Origin: a virus
Strand: one strand, 5' to 3'
IMG/VR virus record: IMGVR_UViG_3300043436_000835
Span: 1 to 48,772 of that record
Length of the DNA: 48,772 nt
Under the pieces are notes generated by a model that worked only from the letters and a program-made list of their open reading frames with translations, did not search any database and had not been told where the DNA came from. Within the stretch, counting starts at the first letter, position 1. Every line of letters starts with the position of its first letter. The position numbers and the translations under genes were made by a program. Below are positions 13,648 through 20,585 of the stretch, one piece after another.

Positions 13648-14518
13648 GTGGGTATACCCCGCGCGGACGACCCTGACCCAAGCGCGCCCTCTCGTATTTG
13701 TCAAACTCACAGAGTGTGTGCTCGACGTCACGCATCTCTAACGGTGCCCAGTAGGTTGGCCAGTTTTCAGGGTCTTTAGAGGCTTCAAGAACCTCACGCA
13801 TCTCACAGACGAAGAGATGCTTGTGCTGCTTCTTCTCAAGCTCGCGCCCGTGCAGGCGGTTCAGGCCGCGCATGGCTCCGGGACCGGGATTGGCCCACGT
13901 CCCGATGTCAGTCGCGTTAACGAGCAAATGAGTCCAGCGGAGATCAGTCACCAACTCATAGCTCGTGAAGTCAGCAATGTGGTTCACTTTGCGGAACTGT
14001 TCCCACGAATGCTCAAGGGTCTGGTGTGTTAGAATCTCGTCGACAAACTCCACGCGGCGCTCCCACACCCACTGGATCATCTGGAGCACGCCGCGCAGCT
14101 TGTCCATACCATTCGGGCTGTTGATGATATACGATCCGGTGCAATACGGACCCTTCCCACAGTATATGCGGATAGGTGCCTCCATAGCAAACGCATCACC
14201 ATCGCGCAAGAATTGCTCAAAGGGCGTAGAGTTGCCGAACGAGCATTGGTTGAAAATAGCCTCCCCCGTGATGTTCCTGTTGAACAAACGGAAGACAACC
14301 GTTGCCATCATCGTTGCGATGTGGTCGTCCTCGTAACGGTGGCGAGCGTTCTTGGCAAACCAGAGGGTCACATTGTCCAGTTCCCGATATACGTTCGTAA
14401 AGCGGAAGTGGTGGAGAATGGGGTCCGTGGTCCAGGGAGCGGGGAGCTTTTGCTCGTGGCGGCGTAGATAGATCTTGTGCCGCTCTTTAGCGAAGTTGAA
14501 GAATGGTGTCGGGTTCAT
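13640..14518 (-). CDS. aGPT-pyrophosphorylase/HMUDK-helical family protein, putative DNA base hypermodification (292 aa)
   Basis: The run PWTTDPILHHFRFTNVYREL (29-47) with D48, and VVFRLFNRNITGEAI (74-88), match the helical, DNA-glycosylase-like domain shared by 5-hydroxymethyl-dU DNA kinases and alpha-glutamyl/putrescinyl-thymine pyrophosphorylases, families proposed by comparative genomics to finish thymine hypermodification in phages. No P-loop kinase part is fused, so the pyrophosphorylase-like branch is more likely. YCTGSYIINSPNGMDKL is another kept segment. It should act on 5-hydroxymethyl-dU in DNA. The start at 14518 has GAGG seven bases upstream, and its roughly 90-base leader carries a strong hairpin. 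Confidence 0.78.
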   Translation of the reverse strand: MNPTPFFNFAKERHKIYLRRHEQKLPAPWTTDPILHHFRFTNVYRELDNVTLWFAKNARHRYEDDHIATMMATVVFRLFNRNITGEAIFNQCSFGNSTPFEQFLRDGDAFAMEAPIRIYCGKGPYCTGSYIINSPNGMDKLRGVLQMIQWVWERRVEFVDEILTHQTLEHSWEQFRKVNHIADFTSYELVTDLRWTHLLVNATDIGTWANPGPGAMRGLNRLHGRELEKKQHKHLFVCEMREVLEASKDPENWPTYWAPLEMRDVEHTLCEFDKYERARLGQGRPRGVYPHV

Positions 14519-14539
14519 GTGATCGCCTCGAATGTTGAT

Positions 14540-14567
14540 GGTCCTCGCGCTGTGACACGCGAGGACC
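14540..14567 (-). promoter_or_regulatory. Strong hairpin in the leader of the hypermodification gene
   Basis: GGTCCTCGCG (14540-14549) pairs perfectly with CGCGAGGACC (14558-14567) around an eight-base loop. It lies between the promoter-like element at 14615-14629 and the start codon at 14518, with no T-run, so it is more likely to shape the leader RNA than to end transcription. Most leaders in this phage are only 20 to 50 bases long and lack such a structure. Confidence 0.7.
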
Positions 14568-14614
14568 CCTCCAGCAACAGAGGTTTTGCGCGGCGACCAA
14601 ACCTGCGCATGTGA

Positions 14615-14629
14615 ATAATAGCGCAGGAA
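14615..14629 (-). promoter_or_regulatory. Promoter-like element, site 5
   Basis: The minus strand reads TTCCTGCGCTATTAT, one of the best copies of the repeated element. TATTAT serves as the -10-like hexamer. The start codon of the hypermodification-family gene is 96 bases downstream, the longest leader of the set. The element lies in the 133-base non-coding gap 14519-14651. Confidence 0.7.
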
Positions 14630-14651
14630 AAGCCGCTCGCGCAAGCCCTCA

Positions 14652-15347
14652 TTATTCCACCACTTCGATGAAGCCTTTGCGGATGTCCCAAGCAATATCG
14701 TCGGTTTTGACACCCTTTTCGATAGCGGAACCGATAGTCATGCCGTCGTCATACATGGCGAAACGGTCATACGACGCCGAGCCAGCACGTTTCGGGTTGT
14801 TCTCGGGACCATACTTGACGCCTTCAGCATTCGAAAGAAGGCGAATCTTGTGCTCGCGATTATAGCGTTCCGCTTTGGGCGCTGCGGCTTCACCTTCAGC
14901 TTTCACCTTCTTAGCCTTGGGGGCTGCGGTGGACTCAGTGGCGGCGGTGGTCGGGGCTTCTGCTTCCATCTTTTTAGACTCCTGAATGGAAAGTTTGCGA
15001 TCACGAATGATCAGTTGAACAAGCTCTGCGGGATCCTTGGGTGCAGGATGGGCTTTCTCCACAAACGCAGTCCAGACAACCTTTGCATACTCATCCACGC
15101 GGCGGAGGCGTTGTGGATGGGTGGGTGCGTCAAGGCACGACTGAAGTGTGTCTGCCAGCTCAGAACGCCCAATTCTACGCAAGATACGTGGAATCTCTGT
15201 GAGCGTAAGTCTGCTGGAGATTTTCTTTGGCCCGTCGATAATGCGGTCACCATATTGGATTAAGGGATGAGTATCGGCCTCAGTAAACGTGCTGAAAGCC
15301 CATAGTTCGCCTTGTCCGTCACGTGTGATGGCTACGCATCCTGTCAC
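14652..15347 (-). CDS. Two-part protein ending in an NPKR-DRF-DGMT domain (231 aa)
   Basis: Residues 1 to about 120 are a folded domain of unknown family (WAFSTFTEADTHPLIQYGD, then TLTEIPRILRRIG). A linker rich in Ala, Glu and Lys follows (about 125-160). The last 70 residues carry KIRLLSNAEG, NPKRAGSASYDRFAMYDDGM and DIAWDIRKGFIEV, the same domain as in the rightward gene 3796-4332. The start is a GTG at 15347 with GGGGA seven bases upstream. The linker suggests a tether between a binding domain and the NPKR domain. No enzyme motif is visible. Confidence 0.72.
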   Translation of the reverse strand: MTGCVAITRDGQGELWAFSTFTEADTHPLIQYGDRIIDGPKKISSRLTLTEIPRILRRIGRSELADTLQSCLDAPTHPQRLRRVDEYAKVVWTAFVEKAHPAPKDPAELVQLIIRDRKLSIQESKKMEAEAPTTAATESTAAPKAKKVKAEGEAAAPKAERYNREHKIRLLSNAEGVKYGPENNPKRAGSASYDRFAMYDDGMTIGSAIEKGVKTDDIAWDIRKGFIEVVE

Positions 15348-15376
15348 TGTTTGGTCCCCGTGTTGCCAGTGTTAGA

Positions 15377-15391
15377 ATAATACTGCTTGAA
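15377..15391 (-). promoter_or_regulatory. Promoter-like element, site 6
   Basis: The minus strand reads TTCAAGCAGTATTAT, a moderately good copy with TATTAT as -10. TGGCAACACGGGGA follows, a variant of the common leader, and the GTG at 15347 is 29 bases downstream. It lies in the 67-base gap 15348-15414. Confidence 0.55.
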
Positions 15392-15414
15392 TTTCGGACG
15401 CGCAAGTGGGAAAG

Positions 15415-16914
15415 CTATAACCGATAGTAGAGCTTCCCATCCGGAGCGACGATACTCAGCTTTTGTTTGGCCCGAGTAGCCGCAACATACCACACGCGAG
15501 CCTCGTCTTCTGGGTTTTGCTCGAACTCGCGGTAGGTGCGAGCAGCCATGTCGGTAATCAGCACAACGTGGGTCGCCTCACCGCCTTTGGAGCCGTGGAT
15601 CGTGCTTAGGCGAACACGAGGCTCGGTGCCAATCTTTTCACCCTTACGGAGTGCTTTGAGCATGTATGCGGTCTCGCGCTGCTCAATTCGGTCAAGGGCC
15701 ACGTGCCAAATATCTTCACGCATGAGGCCACCATTTTCACGGAGCCACTGCATGTTCACCTCAAGGTCTGGCGCATGGCCGGGTAGCTTCTTAAATCCAC
15801 GCTTGACACCTGTGCCTGTACCCATCGCATCGTAGACAGTTATTGCTTCTTGGACGGTGATTGTTTCACCTTTGCGCAGACGCTCCCACAGGCGGATAGC
15901 ATCCAACGTGCCCCGGCGTACGGATGACCGACCCTGTATCTCGTAAAGCACACCCTCCTGCTGGAGCAGTGGTTCTGCGTCGCGCAGACTATAGCCGTTG
16001 CGAGCTAGGATGAGAACATCTTCAGACCAAAGGTCAACCTCTTCCAATTGCATCGGGCGCAAGATTTGCCCTTCGCCCTCGCGTGGCATCCAAGCCTTGG
16101 GGCGTCGGTGTTTGACGCGACCGATAACCTCCTCTGCAATAGACTGAACATCCACAGGCACCCGCCACGATTTCTCCAGCACGCGCACCCGCCCCGGCAT
16201 ATCCACAAAGTGTTCAACAGCGGCCCCGGCCCAGCGGTAGATTGCTTGGTCGTCGTCCCCCGCCACAACCACACGGCGAGCGTTGATCGCCAGCTTCTCC
16301 ACCACCCGCCACTGGAGCATAGACAAATCCTGCGACTCATCCACAAACAGAACCTCCAAAGGAGGTGCCCAAGAGTTGTCGACAAACATCTGGAGCATGT
16401 CGGTATAGTCGACCAAGTGCCTATCGCGCTTAAACTGCGCAAGGCCCCGACTGATTCGCTCCACAAAAGACCAGCTAAGGTCATCACAGTTTTGGTCGTA
16501 AGCCTGCCTGAGCGGGAGGCAACGCACCCGTGCCAAGTTCTCCATAAACAAAGCTCGGTCACCTGCGGTAAAGCCGAATAGTGTTGTGTCATCCATACGG
16601 TGGTTGATGGTGAGTTGTGTGCCTATCCAGTCACCAAACTCGAGCATTTTCTTGCCCTCGAAGACGTCAGCATTACTCAGGCCCAACGCACGGAAGCACA
16701 TCGAGTGCAGCGTGCGGAAGTATGGTAAGTCGCGGGCATCGAGCTTGAACTTCTTGCAGGCACGCTCAACAGCCTCGTGTGCGGCACGCTTGGTAAAGCT
16801 CACGTAGCCGATGCGGTCTGGTGGTACACCGAGCGAAAGCTCCTCGTCTACAAGATTGAGGAGTGTTGTGGTCTTACCTGTTCCCGGTGGACCGAGAATA
16901 ATCTCTGGGGTCAT
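15415..16914 (-). CDS. SF1 (UvrD/PcrA-like) DNA helicase (499 aa)
   Basis: Superfamily 1 motifs appear in order: GPPGTGKTT (8-16, Walker A), YVSFTKRAAHEAVER (Ia), FVDESQDLSM (190-199, Walker B), VAGDDDQAIYRWAGA (III), STIHGSKGGEATHVVL (V) and VAATRAKQKLSI near the C-terminus (VI). At about 500 residues it is shorter than UvrD (about 720), as usual for phage versions. It should unwind DNA 3' to 5' during replication or recombination. The gene overlaps the primase gene upstream by 4 bases, and a CCAGCAAGCAAGAGAG leader variant precedes the ATG. Confidence 0.94.
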   Translation of the reverse strand: MTPEIILGPPGTGKTTTLLNLVDEELSLGVPPDRIGYVSFTKRAAHEAVERACKKFKLDARDLPYFRTLHSMCFRALGLSNADVFEGKKMLEFGDWIGTQLTINHRMDDTTLFGFTAGDRALFMENLARVRCLPLRQAYDQNCDDLSWSFVERISRGLAQFKRDRHLVDYTDMLQMFVDNSWAPPLEVLFVDESQDLSMLQWRVVEKLAINARRVVVAGDDDQAIYRWAGAAVEHFVDMPGRVRVLEKSWRVPVDVQSIAEEVIGRVKHRRPKAWMPREGEGQILRPMQLEEVDLWSEDVLILARNGYSLRDAEPLLQQEGVLYEIQGRSSVRRGTLDAIRLWERLRKGETITVQEAITVYDAMGTGTGVKRGFKKLPGHAPDLEVNMQWLRENGGLMREDIWHVALDRIEQRETAYMLKALRKGEKIGTEPRVRLSTIHGSKGGEATHVVLITDMAARTYREFEQNPEDEARVWYVAATRAKQKLSIVAPDGKLYYRL

Positions 16915-18446
16915 ATAGGGTCTCTCTTGCTTGCTGGAAGTGGAATCTGCGGTGTAGCTGTGAAGTCGTCTGACACCCAGACCACGTTCACACCTTTACC
17001 CTTGATGTTGAAGAAATGACGGCCACCAATCTCCTCAGTAATCACCTTGCCGACGGTGTTACGACCCCACGACTTAAAACCCTCTTTGTCCAAGTGTTGC
17101 ATGAGTGATGTCAACTTAAAGTAATGCCTGCCAGACTCAGGTTCTTGCCAAGGTTTGCCGAGGAATAAGTCTTCCTTGTTTTCGCCACGGTGGCGAGACA
17201 TACAGAAGTCTTCCAAGAGTTCCATAAAGTGCCCACGCACGCTCATCTCTGGCGCAGCCTCCAGCACAATTACGTTCTCCATTGCATCACCAACGATAGT
17301 TGCCCACTCATCGTTTTTCATCGGCATGTAGAACACGGTCAGCTGTTCCATACAGACAAGTTGGAAGTCCCTGTAATTCTGTAGCTGTTTGGTGTCGAGG
17401 CTGATGCGTTGTTCCTCAATGTCAAGGAACCAGAGCGGGGGGTCTGTGTCCAGCTTGGTTAGTCCTGAAAGTTGCGGATACGCACCACTCAACCCAACAC
17501 CGAACTTGCGTGTCCTACACAGGCTCGCGTTGCAGTGCCCACAGAGAGGTTGCTCTTTGCAGGAATATCGGTAATCCTTTTTCTCGATATTCTTTTGTAT
17601 CATGATAACTTCCTCCGACGTAAGTGGAGGATTCATAAACATGTGATTGTATTTCTCAAGCATCTCTTTCCAACGAGAGCCGTATTTCTTTTTGCAAAAG
17701 ATACCAATCGCGAACAGGCCGTTGTTTCTTGTACCCTCTGGAAAGCCCTGTGATGTTAAAATCTCCAAGCACGGCGGACCATCGGCCAAGGTTTCGTCAA
17801 CTGGTTTGGAGTCTTTGCTTTTCTTGCGTTTTGAGAGTGCAGTCAGTGGCACTCTCATACTTTCTGCGCGGTCCAAGAACTCTTCTAAGCTGTATGCAGC
17901 CATAGTCTTTTTGACAGCATAACGCTCAGTTTCGTCGCCACCAAGATACGGCATATTGAGCCAGTTGCCTAAGTCGCCCTGCTCCTCGAGCACCCTGTTC
18001 TGCTTTGGGAATATCTCACAGTCGCCCCACCCAAGCTGGGCTGCGAGTTTGCGAACCTCAGCCCTAACGTCCTCGGCTGGATGTGCTTGGTCCAGGAACA
18101 AATAAACGTGTGCTCCACCGGACTTGGTCCTACAGACTGTAAGCGGAAGCTGTTGGTCTTCCAGCATTTTAGCTACAGCGGCAAGGTCGATATCGTATCG
18201 GTCAACGTCGATGCAAGCCCAGTAGCACGATCCATCACTGGTAACTGGAATGACACCAAGTGGGCGCTCTCCGGTTAGATGCTGGTCCCAAACCTCTTCG
18301 GTTACAGGGGAACGCACAGTGCGAGCGCTCTTTTTAATTTCCAACTTGCCACCTTTGGCCGCGTTGGAGGCTGTTGCTCCGTGTGTCCCGTGAGCATCGG
18401 GATAGCCCTCGAAAAGACGCATCATGCGCCTTGCATTTTCTGTCAT
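16911..18446 (-). CDS. Archaeo-eukaryotic-type (AEP) primase (511 aa)
   Basis: Residues 73-82 read SCYWACIDVD, giving the metal-binding DxD of AEP primases (Asp80, Asp82), and KSGGAHVYLFL (108-118) gives the second kept motif with its His. This resembles the primase domain of TOTE-type conflict proteins and phage primases. A four-cysteine cluster (CKEQPLCGHCNASLC, near 293-307) is probably a zinc site, and the last 150 residues likely form a DNA-binding or helicase-loading part. No helicase domain is fused. The start at 18446 follows a GAGGA. Confidence 0.88.
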   Translation of the reverse strand: MTENARRMMRLFEGYPDAHGTHGATASNAAKGGKLEIKKSARTVRSPVTEEVWDQHLTGERPLGVIPVTSDGSCYWACIDVDRYDIDLAAVAKMLEDQQLPLTVCRTKSGGAHVYLFLDQAHPAEDVRAEVRKLAAQLGWGDCEIFPKQNRVLEEQGDLGNWLNMPYLGGDETERYAVKKTMAAYSLEEFLDRAESMRVPLTALSKRKKSKDSKPVDETLADGPPCLEILTSQGFPEGTRNNGLFAIGIFCKKKYGSRWKEMLEKYNHMFMNPPLTSEEVIMIQKNIEKKDYRYSCKEQPLCGHCNASLCRTRKFGVGLSGAYPQLSGLTKLDTDPPLWFLDIEEQRISLDTKQLQNYRDFQLVCMEQLTVFYMPMKNDEWATIVGDAMENVIVLEAAPEMSVRGHFMELLEDFCMSRHRGENKEDLFLGKPWQEPESGRHYFKLTSLMQHLDKEGFKSWGRNTVGKVITEEIGGRHFFNIKGKGVNVVWVSDDFTATPQIPLPASKRDPI

Positions 18447-18464
18447 GCTGTCCTCTGGAATGGG

Positions 18465-18496
18465 AACACCCCCGCCGTCGGGGTGGCGGGGGTGTT
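18465..18496 (-). promoter_or_regulatory. Perfect 12-bp hairpin between the ssDNA-binding and primase genes
   Basis: AACACCCCCGCC (18465-18476) pairs with GGCGGGGGTGTT (18485-18496) around an eight-base loop. It lies after the stop of the gene at 18507 and before the primase ribosome site. There is no T-run on either side, so it is not a standard intrinsic terminator. It could attenuate transcription or protect the upstream message, which would lower primase against the ssDNA-binding protein. Confidence 0.75.
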
Positions 18497-18506
18497 GTGT
18501 CGGGGA

Positions 18507-19292
18507 TTAGATTGGCAGGTCTTCGCCAGTGTCTGTGTCGGTATTGTCAGTATCGACACCAGCTTTGACTTCATTTTGCGCGATAGCCTTGGCAAAAGCA
18601 AATCCGCTCTGCAAGGTGTTCGCATCGTTAATCCAGCCGTGGTCTTTGACTTTGAACTTATACCACGACTGCGACCCTTTCTGCGTAAACACAGTGGCAA
18701 GATCGTAGCAACGGGTAAATGCCGGAGCTTTGATGTTCTTGCCAGGAATGGTGAATTGCTTCATCAAGGCAGTCCACTGGCGACTAACCGAGTGGTTGGT
18801 GCCCGACATTGCAATTACCACAGGAATCATTTGCTCGCCACGCAAAATATTCCCGAAGTGGTGGCGTGTCTCAACCAAACGGTTGTTAGACTCAGGCATA
18901 CGCCACTCTTTCTTACCCTGTGCGTTGATGATTTCCTCAGCAACCGCAGGGCGAGCCTCGTAGGGGTATTGGGCCACAGGAGCACCACCCTCACCCGGCT
19001 CACCAGTCCACTCGACCCACTCGTGGGTAAAACCACACGGCTGGAACAAGATGGGCTCTTCTGCTGGGAAAACCATCTGAAGCGACCGGATGATGAACAT
19101 ACCAGCCTCAGCGCCATCGATGTAGCGCTCGTGCTTCTTCTTTACCTCCCCGGAGTTGTCCTGCAAGATGGACAATACGGGGATAAGGCTGTCGTCTGAC
19201 TTCTCGGAATAACCAAGAACATCGGAGCCCAGCATGTCATCGCTCAAGCCAGCGAGCGAAAATTCTTCTTTGACAACAACTGCATCAGTCAT
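18507..19292 (-). CDS. Putative ssDNA-binding protein (261 aa)
   Basis: The C-terminus is an acidic, disordered tail ending DTDTGEDLPI, a form seen in ssDNA-binding proteins that recruit replication partners (compare phage gp2.5 and bacterial SSB). The body is mainly beta and aromatic (EPILFQPCGFTHEWVEW, YKFKVKDHGWIND), fitting a nucleic-acid-binding fold. It sits between a coiled-coil protein and the primase in the replication operon. I recognise no exact family, so the role is inferred from the tail and the context. The ATG at 19292 follows the upstream stop by four bases. Confidence 0.55.
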   Translation of the reverse strand: MTDAVVVKEEFSLAGLSDDMLGSDVLGYSEKSDDSLIPVLSILQDNSGEVKKKHERYIDGAEAGMFIIRSLQMVFPAEEPILFQPCGFTHEWVEWTGEPGEGGAPVAQYPYEARPAVAEEIINAQGKKEWRMPESNNRLVETRHHFGNILRGEQMIPVVIAMSGTNHSVSRQWTALMKQFTIPGKNIKAPAFTRCYDLATVFTQKGSQSWYKFKVKDHGWINDANTLQSGFAFAKAIAQNEVKAGVDTDNTDTDTGEDLPI

Positions 19293-19296
19293 AGTG

Positions 19297-19896
19297 TCAG
19301 CGTTCCTTCTTTCTGACGATCTCGGCAACAGTTTCATAGGTCGCGCCGACCACCTCCAGGTCAACAGGTGTTGACCCTTCCTCTAACACCGACCGAACAA
19401 ACGCGGTCAGCGTATTCCACTGGACTGAAGGTTCTAGCTTGATGCCAGCCTCCAACTCTACCTCTGCAAGCATCTGCTTGACACGCTGGGCGATTACCAA
19501 CATTTTCTCATCGGACCCGCGTCCTGCGGTGACCACCAGCGTCTGCTTAATAATGTCTTCGCCACCAATCTCGCGCAGATGTTCAAACGCCCGCTGTTTC
19601 TTGGTGTCCTCCCAAGACGCACTGATGCTAGCGTGGCACTTTTGCTTGAGCTCGACGCGCACGCCACCAACACCAGTGACGTCTACACCTATTTCGTTCA
19701 TGAGGTCGGGCAGTTCTTTAGTCTGCACAATATGGCGGCGGGTTTTCTTTTCCTTGAGTTCTTCCTCGAGGTTTGTCACCTGCGAGTCAAGTTCAACCAA
19801 TTCCTGAGCCAGCTTTGCCATCTCTTGCATTTTGCTGTCTGGGACTGCGGCCAAATCGCCAGCAGCTTTGGCAAACTGCTCCAGTAGGTCGTTCAT
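19297..19896 (-). CDS. Coiled-coil protein of the replication operon (199 aa)
   Basis: The first third is coiled coil (ELVELDSQVTNLEEELKEKK) and the rest mixed alpha/beta with VGGVRVELKQKCHASI and WNTLTAFVRSVLEEG. I associate this form with phage proteins that lie before ssDNA-binding or recombination proteins, but no function is established. It is the first gene of the leftward replication operon, after the element at 19926-19940 and an ACAGCAACACAGGAGA leader. Confidence 0.65.
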   Translation of the reverse strand: MNDLLEQFAKAAGDLAAVPDSKMQEMAKLAQELVELDSQVTNLEEELKEKKTRRHIVQTKELPDLMNEIGVDVTGVGGVRVELKQKCHASISASWEDTKKQRAFEHLREIGGEDIIKQTLVVTAGRGSDEKMLVIAQRVKQMLAEVELEAGIKLEPSVQWNTLTAFVRSVLEEGSTPVDLEVVGATYETVAEIVRKKER

Positions 19897-19925
19897 AACC
19901 TTCTCCTGTGTTGCTGTGTTTTACC

Positions 19926-19940
19926 ACCATAGCGCCGGAA
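19926..19940 (-). promoter_or_regulatory. Promoter-like element, site 7
   Basis: The minus strand reads TTCCGGCGCTATGGT, a close copy of the repeated element, and shares TTCCGGCGCTA with site 2. The ATG at 19896 is 29 bases downstream. It faces away from site 8 at 20353 across the non-coding region and would drive the replication operon. Confidence 0.68.
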
Positions 19941-20352
19941 CACGGGGGAGGACAAGCTGCCAGCTATTAGTTGGCCCTTTACGCGCGCGCGCCCATCACC
20001 GTTTTATTTCGTCAATGCGTGGAGTGTAACCAATAAACCAATAGGATGCAATGCTAAGTGACTATAACGCAAAGCAAACGACCTATTGAAAAGCTATTGC
20101 TTCATGTGAACACACACCCGCAATCTAATAACCTTACGCGCGCGGGGACGCGAGCAGAAAATCATTTCTCTTACTCGAGTGAGCGCATTGTTTGCGCCGC
20201 TTGGCAAGGTAAGCCACCCCCGCCCTTTGGTCAAATGTCGAATGCGTCAGAGTCATTCTCGAGCGACGCAAGGGGGTTGGTCGCACCCACCCTAGCCACC
20301 AACAAAGGTAGTCGTCTGGCGTCCTTCATTTACGGTGTTTGTGCGCTTGCCA
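19941..20352. other. Non-coding divergent region, candidate replication origin
   Basis: About 410 bases lie between the two facing-away promoter elements with no credible gene. The region has two related ACGCGCGCG tracts (CTTTACGCGCGCGCGCC near 19978 and CCTTACGCGCGCGGGG near 20134), two close AATA(A)ACCAATA(G) copies near 20030-20042, and short AT-rich runs between them. A frame at 20058-20384 lacks a ribosome site and has odd composition. It sits between the replication operon and a helicase gene, a usual place for an origin. This is inference from position and repeats. Confidence 0.4.
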
Positions 20353-20367
20353 TTCTTGCGGTATACT
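20353..20367 (+). promoter_or_regulatory. Promoter-like element, site 8 (rightward)
   Basis: The plus strand reads TTCTTGCGGTATACT, followed by GCGGTTTCCAGCAATAGGAGAA and the ATG at 20394, 26 bases downstream. It matches site 3 on the opposite strand both in the element and in the leader, which supports it as a true regulatory signal used in either direction. A weak TTGTGC lies 17 bases upstream of TATACT. Confidence 0.7.
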
Positions 20368-20393
20368 GCGGTTTCCAGCAATAGGAGAACACT

Positions 20394-20585
20394 ATGCGAG
20401 AAGTCATCGACCTAAGCGTCCAGAAGCTGCATGAGACCGAGAAAGCATACCTTGTAACTGACTCAATTCCGGAGAAAGGTGTGTGGATTGCAAAGAGCCA
20501 GTGCGAGCTTGATGAGAGTTCAACAAAAGGAATCTATACACTCACACTTCCGGAGTGGTTGGCCCAAGAAAAAGGGTTGATTTGA
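20394..20585 (+). CDS. Small hypothetical protein before the SNF2-like helicase (63 aa)
   Basis: A clean AGGAGA lies eight bases before the ATG. The protein reads as a small beta-rich domain (KAYLVTDSIPEKGVWIAKSQ, then YTLTLPEWLAQEKG). Its stop overlaps the helicase start (TGATG), so the two are translated together and may work together. Short proteins of this sort with a V-W-I/L-P pattern occur before helicase genes in other phages. No function is known to me. Confidence 0.7.
   Translation: MREVIDLSVQKLHETEKAYLVTDSIPEKGVWIAKSQCELDESSTKGIYTLTLPEWLAQEKGLI

Noticed and set aside
18279-19199. A 306-codon rightward open frame across the ssDNA-binding and primase genes
   Set aside because: It spans a gene boundary and the hairpin on the other strand and shows no domain. 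It is a shadow of leftward genes.
20058-20384. A rightward frame of 108 codons in the divergent region
   Set aside because: No ribosome site, a non-ATG start, and it runs over the promoter element at 20353-20367. Its composition is unlike the neighbouring genes.
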